A stretch of DNA of 64,000 nt from Icerya purchasi (lineage: Eukaryota; Arthropoda; Insecta; Hemiptera; Monophlebidae). Below are positions 22,400 to 34,900 of this stretch, one piece after another. The notes beneath the pieces were generated by a model, which saw only the letters and a program-made list of their open reading frames with translations, was not told the origin of the DNA and did not search any database. The number at the start of each line of letters is the position of its first letter. Position 1 is the stretch's first letter. The stretch covers positions 166,673,363-166,737,362 of the forward strand of contig CM077116.1 of assembly GCA_039619475.1 (NCBI GenBank). Reading direction: 5' to 3'. The translations under genes and the position numbers were made by a program.

Positions 22400-23928
22400 A
22401 ATCGTCTAAATTGTTATTTTACATATATATTTATAAAAGTAACCGATTCCCAATTTTACGCATCATTCATCATTTTAGGTGTAAAAAATAATACATTCTT
22501 CACGTTACGTGCCCAGCTGCTTAAAGTGTGCCTATGCAAAATTCCATTAATCGTTCGAATACGTAAGACAAACAAATATGACTCGGCGAACTCTTACATT
22601 AAAACTCACGCACTACCTGCTCATTATTATTTCATCTGTAGTTGTTACGCAATTAAGAAGAAATATCGCAACACTGGGAATTAGTACTTTATTGTTTTCC
22701 GCTAATTACAATATCTTCTTTGTTCGGAATATTTCAACTTAATCTGTATGTTGAACTTTTGTAAATGATTTATTTCCTATTCTGGTTTTGTGAACGTTCA
22801 GTCATTTTCGCTATAGTCATTAAATTATCGCATTAGATTTTCGCGGTAACATTAATACTTCTTTATTTGAGGTTAAATTTTTACCGTTGCCGGCTTTTTC
22901 AATCCGTCCAATTCCGAAACCGTATTGATATTGAACAATTTTTACATTGCTTAATAATTGTGTTAATATTGACTGTTACGAACGGTTTGTTTTTGTTTTT
23001 TTTTTTTTTTTACCGTTATATCGGAAATAAAACAAATTGCTTGAAGGTATTATTGGCTTAGCATATTGCGACATATGCCGATGTATTGGTAATATATGCA
23101 AATGATAAGCAAAAAAAAAGACGGAATTTAAACAGTTAAATATTTGTAATGACTAATGCCAATAATATAATCGCTATCAATGTTGAGAATATAAAAATTT
23201 ATAAATTACTATTGTTCCTTTGTTAATAAAAATGTATTAAGAGGGCAAATGAAGACAAATAATTTGCTAAAACGTATGATGAGCGCGCATTGTTTACTAT
23301 CACACAAGTTGTGGCATAAAGGAAATACAATTAAAAATTATTATGTAAACCGTAAATGAAAAGATAGTCAATTAAAATCAATTTTTTTTATAGGAATTGT
23401 CGTGGAGGGAAAAAAAATATATATAAAGAAAATTATTATCCGACGGGATTTTCTCGGAGGTGTTCCCAAGGCAAGTTTGATCGAGTTTTTTAAACATTAG
23501 CGCTGGAGGGGGATCCTGATTTTTTCCCTAGTACTTCTTCAAGAGGAAAAAATATTGAACTAGAATTAACGTTCAATCGCACATGCTCTTCAACGCGAAC
23601 AAAAACAAATTAAGAAGCCACTACATATTGCAATCGGAAAAGTAATAGTGAAAAATAAGTCGCTAAACAGATGAATATGTGGATTCCACGCGAACATTCT
23701 CACATTCATTATGCTTTTGTGAGCAAGCTTATAAATATTTACGATTTCTTATTCGGGATTTAAAACTATTTCATAATGTATTTATCCTTCTCTACAATAA
23801 TCTTGTACGATTTTAATTAGAATGTAGCTCTATAAATTGGGACGACCCGTATTGCATTAACTATAAAAAAAATTATAGAACAGATTCGCAATCCCTGTTC
23901 TTAAAATGATACGACCGGAATTTACCCG
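22400..23928. other. Intergenic DNA, no gene recognised
   Basis: AT-rich sequence with poly-T at about 22993-23012. No repeat or coding structure is visible. Confidence 0.5.
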
Positions 23929-24840
23929 TCCAGAAGTATTTGGCTGGACGTTTAAATGGCGGTAGTATTTGAAAAATGTTACCTACCTCAGGAAATGCCC
24001 ACCTTTTAAAGCTTACCTTTCAAGTTTGAAGACGCTACGTTGTTTAGTATTTGTTTGGCACCCGTCAATAATGAACGTTCTTAGTGAGTTCTTAAACATA
24101 GAAAAAATTGGTCGGCGTTATGCGATACAATACTTTTATTTGAGAGGTCTCAGTGCAACCAATTTTATATAACCAAGCTAGATCCTACTCTGGGGTTCCA
24201 TGCTCCTTCGTTTGCAACAGTAAAATATTATTGGATAGGTTTAGCCCCCTCAGATTATTTTCTTTTTGCAAACTTGAAAAAGTGGCTCGGTGATCAAGGA
24301 TTTGCTAACAATATGAAGTAAAGTCGGCAGTTGACGGCTATTTTGAGGAGCTTGACGGGTCTCATTATAAACAGGGTATCGAGGCTATTTAACATCATGT
24401 GTTATTTCTTCCTGTAATCGTTTGTCTCAATAATATGATAAGTTATATATTTTAAAACCTTAATTTACGTTACAAAAGTTATAGTTTTATATATTACACG
24501 GACACGAGTATGAATATGTCAAGTAGACGAAACCGGTAGGACGAATTTTTATATATATTTTGTGAATTAATAATGTTTGTAATACTTGTATTTTAATAAT
24601 TTAATATAAATAAATGTTATATGTTTTAATGAGTTGAAAGGTACTCTGTGTCCGTGTAATATATAAAACTATAACTTTTGTAACGTAAATTAAGGTTTTA
24701 AAATATATAACTTATCATACTATTTAACATCGTTGGCGAAAATGTATCGAGCTGAAAGGAGACTGCGTTGAGAAATAAAGGCATTTTTTTCTAAAAAATT
24801 TTTATTTGCTTTGTTAGGCCAGGTACTTCCGGGGGGACTG
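23929..24840 (+). mobile_element. Fossil mariner with internal deletion, split by a later insertion
   Basis: The left end near 23930 (CAGAAGTATTTGGCTGGACG) resembles the reverse complement of the right end near 24815-24840, which places both TIRs. The transposase C-terminal part is readable on the plus strand: LAPSDYFLFANLKKWLGDQG (24245-24305, with the third catalytic Asp), and after the insertion HRWRKCIELKGDCVEK and a stop (24730-24777). The middle of the gene, including the first two catalytic blocks, is missing. The whole unit lies between the two host genes. Confidence 0.72.
24397..24719. mobile_element. 323-bp insertion with 12-bp target duplication and 77-bp inverted arms
   Basis: CTATTTAACATC occurs at 24385-24396 and again at 24720-24731; removing the insert and one copy restores the mariner reading frame across the join. 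The insert ends in an inverted repeat: 24436-24510 is the reverse complement of 24643-24717, nearly perfectly. The right arm reaches within two bases of the insert's end, but the left arm starts 39 bp inside. A 12-bp duplication fits target-primed retrotransposition better than a TA-targeting DNA element, yet the inverted arms look like a MITE with its own flanking TA. I cannot settle which. Confidence 0.75.
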
Positions 24841-25756
24841 TCCTCTATAAATTATTATACCTTATGTCATATCGTGAATTTCAAAATTAGAAAATGGAAG
24901 AAAAAGAGCGAGGTTAAAATTTGTATATGATATACATGGTAATGGAAAAATTAATGTATAATTTTATTATTGTACAAACTTCAATTTCACCTGGATAAAG
25001 CCTCCGTATTTATCATACTCGTATATATAAAATAAATAAATGAATAAAACAGTGCTAATTCTTTTGATGTTCAGTTTTTTTTTTATTTTTTGTTTTGGAA
25101 CGAAGTTCTTTTACGTGGCTTTTCGGTAGGAGTAAACTGGCAGAAATGGTTAGGTTACGAAAAAGCGCTATGGGTCCTCCAGGCGACCTTCACTTTTTTT
25201 CTCTTTCGCTCTGTCTCTTTCTATTATATACGGGCGTGTGCGTGCGAGTATCAAGATTCGAGCAGCAAGCATTGTGCATGGTCAGCTGTATAAACTCAAT
25301 TCTAAACACGTGTACATTTTATTGAATTTGAAAATTGGCGCGTCTTTTTTTTGTGCGACCTTACCACAATTGAACGAGTCTGATGATTTATTTATTGTGT
25401 TTGTTTTAATTAATTCATAAACGGGATTCATATTGTGTCATTATTGCAATTCTATTGAATTGAATTTATTAATCGATGTAACTTTTTACCGTCATAATTA
25501 ACCTAGTTGTGAGGTGGCATGGAATAAATTACTATATAAATAACACGCCCGTACGTATATACATATATATTATATAGTAGTAAGAGAGTGTAGGTCGATT
25601 GTTAAAATTGAATAAAATCGAACACCTCGGAATTCAAAATGTTAATCAGTGTTAATATAGGCAATTTTTTCGGGCGCGACAATTTTATACTTCGTGGTGC
25701 GTATAAATTTAATGTTTTCACAAAAAATTTCTCTCTTTCTCGGTCCGTCCGTGTTA
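24841..25756. other. Intergenic, including 3' flank of the M13 peptidase gene
   Basis: Contains overlapping short frames at 25090-25420 without family resemblance, a short TA-rich tract near 25557-25580 and the presumed 3' UTR of the peptidase gene just below 25757. A polyadenylation signal could not be assigned. Confidence 0.45.
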
Positions 25757-25933
25757 TCACCAAATTGAACATTTTAATTGCGGATTCATGGAACTGCCGG
25801 GGACGCATTTAAACGCTGACGAAAATTCCGCAGAATTTGAGAGAGTGCCGATTACTCGAACATTGTGTGGACTGTGGGTGTCGGTTAAAGCATCGCGGAG
25901 CTGGTTTTCCTTAGTACTCGATTCGCACCATGT
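25757..25933 (-). CDS. M13 peptidase last exon (stop codon)
   Basis: Acceptor gtttacag, 58 codons and TGA at 25759-25757. It encodes [44 protein letters not shown] and the final CSIW. The last four residues match the C-x-x-W end typical of neprilysins. Confidence 0.97.
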   Translation of the reverse strand, partial: TWCESSTKENQLRDALTDTHSPHNVRVIGTLSNSAEFSSAFKCVPGSSMNPQLKCSIW

Positions 25934-28900
25934 CTGTAAACAGCATGTTATTTGTCGCATTAGAAAAGTCAACGCCACTGAGAATGTTGACGAGATCGCT
26001 CACGTCACATTAATTAAAAAACCGGCACCCGGTACAGAGGTGAAAAACAATAAATATTGAAACTTTACCAGGCCGTACGATATGAAAAATAACTGTTCCG
26101 ACGTAAACTGTTCTAATCCAGGCATCGGATCTTCAGAACTACCCCGTTCAGCGATGTATTTTTTGTACGCTAAATACGCTTGCCGCAGACCGTTGTTGTC
26201 GGCAATGTTTTCACCTTCAGTGATCAGACCGTTAACCTATTCAGAACGAAATGTTTTTCAGTAAAATATCCTGTTATTTGAGGCTGGAATATACCATGAT
26301 TATGACGGATTATGTTTTTTTTTTTCAAAAAGAATAAGTTGTGTGTCTTACAGGGTGAGTATGCCCGTTGTGTTAGTGCTCGACACTCTTAATAACTTAA
26401 AACACAAAATTACAACTATTCTTGCTTATTCTATATATCATAATATTAGTTAACTTAAGATTATATAAGTTATAACATGCGTATATATATATATATGTAT
26501 ATGTTGTAATGATTTAGATGTTTTATCTATGCTCTCAGGGATGCCACCGCAAAATTAACTTCCACTGACATATATTTTTATATTTGATTTCTTTTTTTCT
26601 TGTTATCTTTTTTGTGTTATAATTTTAAGAATAAGTTGTTCAAATTGTGAATGGATATATATTATAGATAAAACCTACATCGATATTTCTTCGACGGTCG
26701 ACCGCTAAAAAAACGAAATTATTATACATCCGGATATGACGCCGAATAATTATGAAATTAATTATTATAATTTAAATTGTCCGTATCCTATTTGTCGACG
26801 ATGCAGACTTCCAGATATATGCTTGATCACGGGTTACGGCTACAGTATATTCGAGAGACGACTTAATCTGTTAATTTAAACCCTGAAACAAACCGGACTT
26901 CCGAATAACTTCTTATACAAATCTAAAATGGTCTTAATACTTGTAACGACCTGACTACTCGTGGTTTCACTTTTCGCGCGGCAGGTTTACCAAAAACTAC
27001 CGACTTCTCTTTTCGAGGAAACGATTTACGACTACCTTTGTAAGATAGACACTTGCTAACGGAGCAATTACCACTGTTCGATCTCGGCTGTGATCTTCTT
27101 TTCAGTTTCGATTGCCTAGCCGTTTCTCCTTACTTTCTCTTGTTCTCCCCGTGACCAATCACCATCATTTATCGAGGTAGGTCTTTCTCCAGACGAATCG
27201 CGTGATCATGTATTCTCCTCTTGACCGACAAACAGGATTTCAAGCATTCTCACATTCCCTCTCGCACCACGTCTCCCAAATTTTTTTTATATACATATAT
27301 ATTTTTACTAAATGATTTATAATTTTATTATTATATACAAGTAATGTACGAATTACAATATACATGAAAATACGTACACATGCTGTAAATACTTATTTGC
27401 ATACCAATACATAAGGGCAGCTAAATATCTGTTTTTGCGATAATGGGCCTAGGGGGTGATCCCGTATTTCTCGACGGTATGCGGTGAATTGCCTCGATAT
27501 TTTCTGTCTCTATATCTAACTTCTTCCCTATCAGCATTAATATATTTGGCAGATTTTCGTTTGCTTGTTTGGAAATTCCGCGCAGTTCAATATTTCCTCT
27601 TCTGTTGTACTGCTCTAGCTCCCGACTCGTAGCTTTTAATTTTGTAATTTCACTATCTTTCTTACGAACCTCACTTGTTCTCGAAGCGTTTTTATTTCAC
27701 TTTGAAATGAGTTATTACTTTCTACCAATTCGGTAATTATACAAATAATTTTAATATATTTTTCCGATCAAGTTTAAATTAAAGTTCTTAATAAACGTAA
27801 AGTAAAGTAAAGTAAGTTCCATACCCTTGAGAGGGCGTTGGGATTGTTAAGTTAAGCTGTTCATAATGGTACTAAGCCTAATGGATCTGACGAGAATACT
27901 GTGACCAGTTCCTTTCTACTTGGGATCCGCCTTTACTTTCCCAGATTTCTCTGGTACCCAATTATTTCAGGCTGGGTAAGCTTAGGAGCGACTAAACGTA
28001 AAATATATATAAAAAAATACAGATACTCGAAGATTTACACTATAAAAATTTAATAACAGGCCATTTTTTTTTTTTTTTTTTTTTTGGTGCTGGAAAAGTT
28101 AAAATTGATTTTGGATATATCTGATACGCTGAATTCAAAAATACCTAGATTTTTTTTTTTTTTGTGGAAACTCTAGTTTTCGAGATAAATTGATTTTCAT
28201 TGTTATAAAAGGCACAAGTAGTGAAATAACGGTATCTTTACAGTCCTAAACGGAAACGTGGTAGCTAAAACTAGATTATACGAGTATTAGGCAATAAAAA
28301 TTGCCGATAACCGTACAAAACTTAGATCTCTTTTATACCCGCCGATTTATATTACCCGGAATCTGCGATATCCGGTTCAGTTTTTACGATTATGTTTGCG
28401 TAATTGTAGTTGTGCCTTCAGTTTTTGTTTTTGGCGTCCTGTAGTCGTAGTTAATTAAAATCATGTCGTCCACAAGCAGACGTAGCTGTGTGAATCACCC
28501 CGACGTTTTTTGTTATGTGTGTGTGGAAAGTACACTTCTTTGAAAGAAAGCAGAAAACCTATTTCTGCCTTTGTGAAACGGTGTTATCTTACTTAATTCG
28601 GCGTGGAAGACCAAGGTAAATCTTGGGCTCCACATTTGGTGTGTAAAACAAGCATTGAATATTTGCGACTAAAGTTTGAAGTACTAATGGTTTGAAGGGA
28701 ACGGAGGAACCATTATGATGACTGCTACTTTTGTACGGTAAATATCAAAGGCATTAATCGGAACAATAGAACACAAATTGACATATCCCGATCTTAATTC
28801 AGCAAGGAGACCGGTACTGCGTTTGGACGAAATGCCCATTTCATTATTTAACAGTCCGACTAGACTCTCGGAAAACGAACCATCAGTGTCCAATGAAAAT

Positions 28901-31900
28901 GGTAATGTGCAAACAGACAACAATAGTGATTTTGAAGCAGATGCAGACGAGCCCAAACGTTTCAATCAACAAGAACTGAACAATCTATATAGAGACTTTG
29001 AGATTTTTTAACAAGGTTTTCAGAATTACTCGCCTCCAGATTAAACGAAAAGGATCTGCTTAAACCGGGTACTAATATTACATTTTATCGTAAAAGAGAA
29101 ACGGATCTGCTGCCTTTTTTCTCCTAAAGAAAAATAACCTGGTATTCTGTACTGATATAAGAAGACTTTTAGAAGCAATGTAGTTATCAGAATACACACC
29201 GGACGAATGACGTCTTCTTATTCAAAATATAGTTTTTGAAATGCGTTCTTTTGAACAACCGTAACAAATACGTCGCAATACCGGTTGGCCATTCTACCAT
29301 TTTTTCAAGAAGAATACGAAACAATATCACTAGTCCTGAAAAAAATTGAATATGAAGAACATCAGTGGGTGATTTGTGTCGATTTCAAAATGGTAAACTT
29401 CTCCTCCTTGGATAGCAAAGTGAAAACACAAAATATCGTTTTTTTTTTGTTTTTTTTTTTTGATGTCTTTAGGATAGCAGAGCTAAGGATCAACATTCGG
29501 TTAGCTAAAATTGTACCCTAAGAAACGTCATGGTTTGAGGAACGAACTTTTAGTTGCAAGAGAAAAAATCATATTTCCACCTTTGCATATCGAATTAGGA
29601 CCTTTGAAGCAATTTGTGAAGGCGTTAAACCGACATTGACTTTGCTTTGGGTACTTAATACGCAAATTTCCTGGGATTAGCATCAGGCATATTTGATTGA
29701 TGGCCCTTAAATAAGAATCTAATGCTCGGTGCTCATTTGTTGAAGTTGTACAGAATTTTCTTAGCAATCATAAAGCAGAAAATTACACAGTTTTATATTT
29801 CATAAATTTATATTTTATTTATGTCATTGATAAATGTTTAAATATTTGGCTACGCTTGCAGTATTGCATATTTTCTAGGCATAAAATACTGTAATAATAA
29901 TGATAATAAAGACAAAAAAAAAAGCGATTGTTTACTTACTGTATATTTATTAATAGATTTTCTTAGTTTAGCCGTTCGTTCCAAATCATTTTCTTCTATC
30001 TGTTTATTTAACTTTGTTTTTCTTTTCATTTTTGCTCTCCTTTGACTATTTTCTTCTTCGCAATCTCTCTATCTCTTTCATGGTTTTTTATTTACATTCG
30101 CTCCACATTCTTTGTCTTACTTTTAATATTACTTAAATTGCCACTGAAAAAAAATTTCCTTTTAATCTATTCCGATAATTAAACACGGATATGGGCGAGA
30201 GCATGAAAAAACATAATTGCGGATAATTCCGAACTATTTTATGTAAACAAACACTTGAATTATATTGGAGGGAGAAAAATATTTTTTACATTTTGAACTG
30301 TATACAGGCACTTACGCTTCTAATTTAAAAATGTAAAGAATACAACCTTCCTTTATATGTATCCGGGATTTTCGGGAAAGCGTTTGTTTCAGTGTATATA
30401 CAGTCAGTAGTCCAAGCGCTTAAAACAAACGGTATCGATTTGGGTGCCGATCTTTTAACTAATATATACAACTTTGCCACAGCCAGCGTGAGCATACATG
30501 AAACAACACCGACATTTCTAATATTAAAGGGCGCAAGACAAAGAGATACTCTATCTCCCCCCAAAACTGTTTACAGCGCTGCTAGAATATACGCTGAAAT
30601 CACTGAACCAGAATTCAAAGGGTATAAACATCAATCGAAAATACCTATACCACTCGGGCGTTTTGTAAACGACATAGTGATTATAGCTCAAGACAGAGAC
30701 GAGTTACAATGATGCAGGAACCGGATATGACTGTACGAAGCTGTAGGGTTAAAGGTCAAAAAACTAAATATATGAAATATGATCAGAATCGGCAAACTCA
30801 GTAACCAATGCATAAACTAAAATTACAAAATCTGATGGAAGATGGACAAAAGAGCTCGCGATATGGGGACTATACGGCGGAAAACGGAACCGAAGAGGGT
30901 CAAACAGGAGATGGGCATATTGTTAACATCGCTAACACAGTGGGAACGCGGTAGCTTTGGAAAATACGGGCTAGAAGAAAATGGAAAATATTATGAAAGG
31001 CCTACACCTATACAGCCCTGCAAGGCACAGGTTGTTGTAACTAGAGTTACCTTCTCTAGTAAGTAGTCACTCGACTGTCATATGGTGCTAGTCCCACCGA
31101 CAGTAGAAACGAAACAACAGCCAAAAGAATTCCGTACACGTCATGCAGGGTGGAAATTTTCTGTTCGGCGGGCTCAGCGCTGATTAGGAAAGCCAAATCG
31201 GAACTCATAATACACCGCTGATAGGGAAACGGAGGAGGGTCCACTTGCCGAAGGTGTTCCTTCTAATAAATACCGTTAAGCTTTTTACTGCGTAATAACA
31301 GTAGACTATCAACAACTCGCTCGTGACATGAGTGCCCAGTCAGATTGGTATTGAATACCAATCTAGAGCGAGTAGGCGAGTACCCGGCGCCTTAAAACCG
31401 GGCCCTTCAGCTAACGGAGTAGACCCTAACAGAAAATCCGGTGGAAGGCAACGGGAAACCACCACTGTATACTTCCCAAGAAAATTAACATGAACTCCGT
31501 CAATATAGTGGATGTATTGCCACACGATCCGACTAGCAATCGGCGTTTCGGCAACCGGGGCCGGAATGTGAAGTTGGCGACCAGCCATGAAAGTAGGGAC
31601 CCCAGCTACAACATGGAAAATAAGCGACTGGGAAGATTTACCAATTTCAACCAGACGGTTGTTACTTGGAATGTAAGAGGCCTTCTGGAAGCAGGAAAAC
31701 TGAACATTGTAGAAATGGAACTAAAACGATATGGTATACAGATAGGTGGCATATGCGAAACCCATTACAGAAAATCGGGTCACTTCATAACCAACGACAA
31801 TGTCATGTATTGTTCTAGTAATGAAGAAACTAGTGTAAACGGAGTAGCAATAATTGTGGACAAAAACTTAAATTACCTTGTGACTGGATACAAAACAAAA

Positions 31901-34900
31901 AGTGATAGAATAATTAGAATTAGATTAGGACTAAAGCCGGTGTCTATAAATTTAATCCAAGGATATGCACCAACCAGCTCGGCTTCAGATGAAGAATTAG
32001 AAACCGTTTATAACGAATTACAAGAAGAAATAAAGGAAGTTCCGAAACAGGAAATGCTCATTATAATGGGGGATATGAATGCGAAGATTGGAAGGAATGA
32101 TAACAACCAACACATAAAAGATGTAATTGGAAAATATGGTCTAGGCGTATGTAATGGAAGAGGAGAACGGATGCTCTCCATTTCGCTATCGAGAATCGGC
32201 TAATAATAGCAAATACTATGTTTCAGCATCACGCGAGAAGACTTGGAACATGGAGATCTCCTGGTGATCTGTATAGGAACCAGATAGACTACTTCTTTGT
32301 ACAAGACCGCTGGAAGTCATCACGTGAGAATGTAGTAGTACGTCCAGAAGCAGAATGTGGATCTGACCACAATTTGTTAGTAATGGACTTGAAGACAAGA
32401 TTAAAAGTGCCAATAAAACCCAAATTCAACCAAAAAATCGTAGTCACAAACGGTAATATATTTAGAAAAATCATCGAAGAATCAGGAGAAGGAAACATAG
32501 CACCAATCACAGTGGAAGAGCAGTGGCAGCAGCTAAAGCATGATATCGTAATGGCGGTAAACAAATCCGCGGAAAGAAGAAAAACTGAAAAACGTAAACC
32601 TTGGCTATCGGAAGAAACGATGGATCTAATCGACAAGAGAAGAACGATGAAACGCGGATCACAACAATGGGAAAACATAAATAGAGAAATAAAAAAAAGC
32701 TGTAAAAAAGATATTTTATAAGGAAAATATGTGAAGAGATACAAAAACATGCAAATAATAATGAACCGCGTGATCTATATAAAAAAGTAAAATTACTCTC
32801 CAGGAATTTTAGAACCAGGAATTGGACGATGGAAGATAAATACGGCAATATAAAAACTGACCTTAAGGACATTACAGAAATTTGGAGTGAATATTGTCAA
32901 ACTTTATACGGTAATCCCCAGCTCAAGGAGACAACTGACAGAGTGCGCAATGAAATAGATAAAGCTCTAGAAGACCCTGAACCGGACATACTGGTGAGTG
33001 AGGTTGAAGAAGCTGTCAAGTATCTTAAAATCAACAAAGCTGTGGGAAATTATGAAATACCTGCAGAGGTATTTAAACAAATTTTGCCAGAATTCACTCG
33101 ATATGTAACACTATATGGGCGATTGGAGATTGGCCACAAGACATCAATCTGTATATATACCTTTGTATAAGAAAGGGAAAACAACTAAGTGCGAAAATTA
33201 TCGCACGATATCTCTTCTGTCGCATGCCAGCAAGATAATGTTACGAATATTAAATAACCGGATCTGTGCACATATGGCGAAAGAAATACCTGAGGAACAA
33301 GCAGGCTTTGTAAAACGACGAGGTACACGGGAGCAGATTCTTAACATAAAATTATTGATAGAAAAAGCACGCGATTATAAAGTACCTGTAATAATATGCT
33401 TTATAGATTACGAAAAAGCCTTCGATAATATTCAGTGGCATAAACTTTGGGTAATACTTATTGAAATGGGTGCACCAAAACATATTGTGTATCTTATAAA
33501 GAAACTGTACGAGAACAATCGCAATATTGTACGAATCGACACTGCAAAATCAAGAGAGTTTCACGTTCAGAAAGGAGTCAGGCAAGGCTACACCCTGTCA
33601 AGAAAGTATCGGGAATTGTTAAATAAAACGAACAATTTTTAATTTTCATCCAAATTTATTTTGTCACCTTCAAAATAACATCCATTCGAAGCGATGCACA
33701 TATGCCAACGCTTTTTCCACTCGGCAAAGCACTTCTGATAGGCGGTTTCCGGGATGGCCTTTAGCTCTCGCGTCGCATTCGTCTTGATGTCATCAATCGA
33801 TTCGAAGCGCATTCCCCGTAGCGGAAATTTGAGTTTTGAGAATAGGAAGAAGTCGCAGGGTGCTAAATCTGGTGAATACGGCGGTTGTTCGATGATATTT
33901 ACCGAGTGTTTGGCCAAAAACTCATTCACAATTATGGCTTTGTGAGACGGCGCATTATCGTGATGGAGAATCCAAGAATTGTCGACCCACAAATCGTTAC
34001 GTTTACGACGGATAGCCTCTCTCAAACGTCTCAAAACACTTAAGTAAAACTCTTTGGTGACTGTCTGTCCGGCTGGCACATATTCATAGTGTACCACGCC
34101 TCGAATATCGAAGAAAACAATCAACATGATCTTTACTTTCGATCGGCTTTGGCGAGGTTTTTTCGGCTTTGGCGCGCCAATTGGCCGCCATTCGGACGAT
34201 TGCTGGTTCGTAAGCGTGTCGTACTCGTACACCCATGTCTCGTCACCAGTAATTATCTTTTCCAAGAAGGTAGGATCCAAATTGGCTCGATCCAGCATGT
34301 CTGCAGCTACCTGTTCTCGGTACTTTTTTTGAAAGAAATTCAGGTCTTTCGGAACAAGCCGAGCCGCAACGCGTTGCATACCCAATTTTTCGTGCACAAT
34401 CGTACGTACGCTCTCGTGTGACATGCCCAATCCATGAGCCATCTCTCTCAAGCTCACATGACAATTTTCAGCAACGATTTCCTTGATTTTATCGACGTTA
34501 TCATCGGTCACACTCGTTGAAGGCCGTCCAGAGCGAGGCATGTCTTCGACCGTCTCCCGACCATCCTTGAACGCTCTGTACCACTCGTAAACCCGCGTTT
34601 TTGATAAAGCAGATTCACCAAAAGCCTTCTGTAACATTTTCAGTGTATCGGCACAAGAAATTTCGTTCGAAACACAGAATTTAACACAAGTACGTTGTTC
34701 AATATTTTCACTCATTGTAAAACTTCGACAAAACCTTCAAGGTCGACTGATTTTAACAGCTGCTGTAAACACACTGGTTGACAGATCGCGCTAAAAATAG
34801 GCATCATAATACAAAACAGTTGTACCAACCTGGAAAAAAAAAATTATCTGCCTAGCTATTACCCGGGAGATTTAAATTGACAATTCCCGATACTTTCTTG

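Noticed and set aside
25090..25420. Three overlapping plus-strand frames of 60-76 codons
   Set aside because: Different frames of the same AT/pyrimidine-rich DNA, no motif, no splice context.
32289..32872. Minus-strand frames of 121-165 codons across the RTE-like element
   Set aside because: Antisense shadows of the endonuclease/RT coding strand; no family resemblance.
33754..34464. Plus-strand frames of 63-110 codons
   Set aside because: Shadows of the intact mariner transposase on the minus strand.
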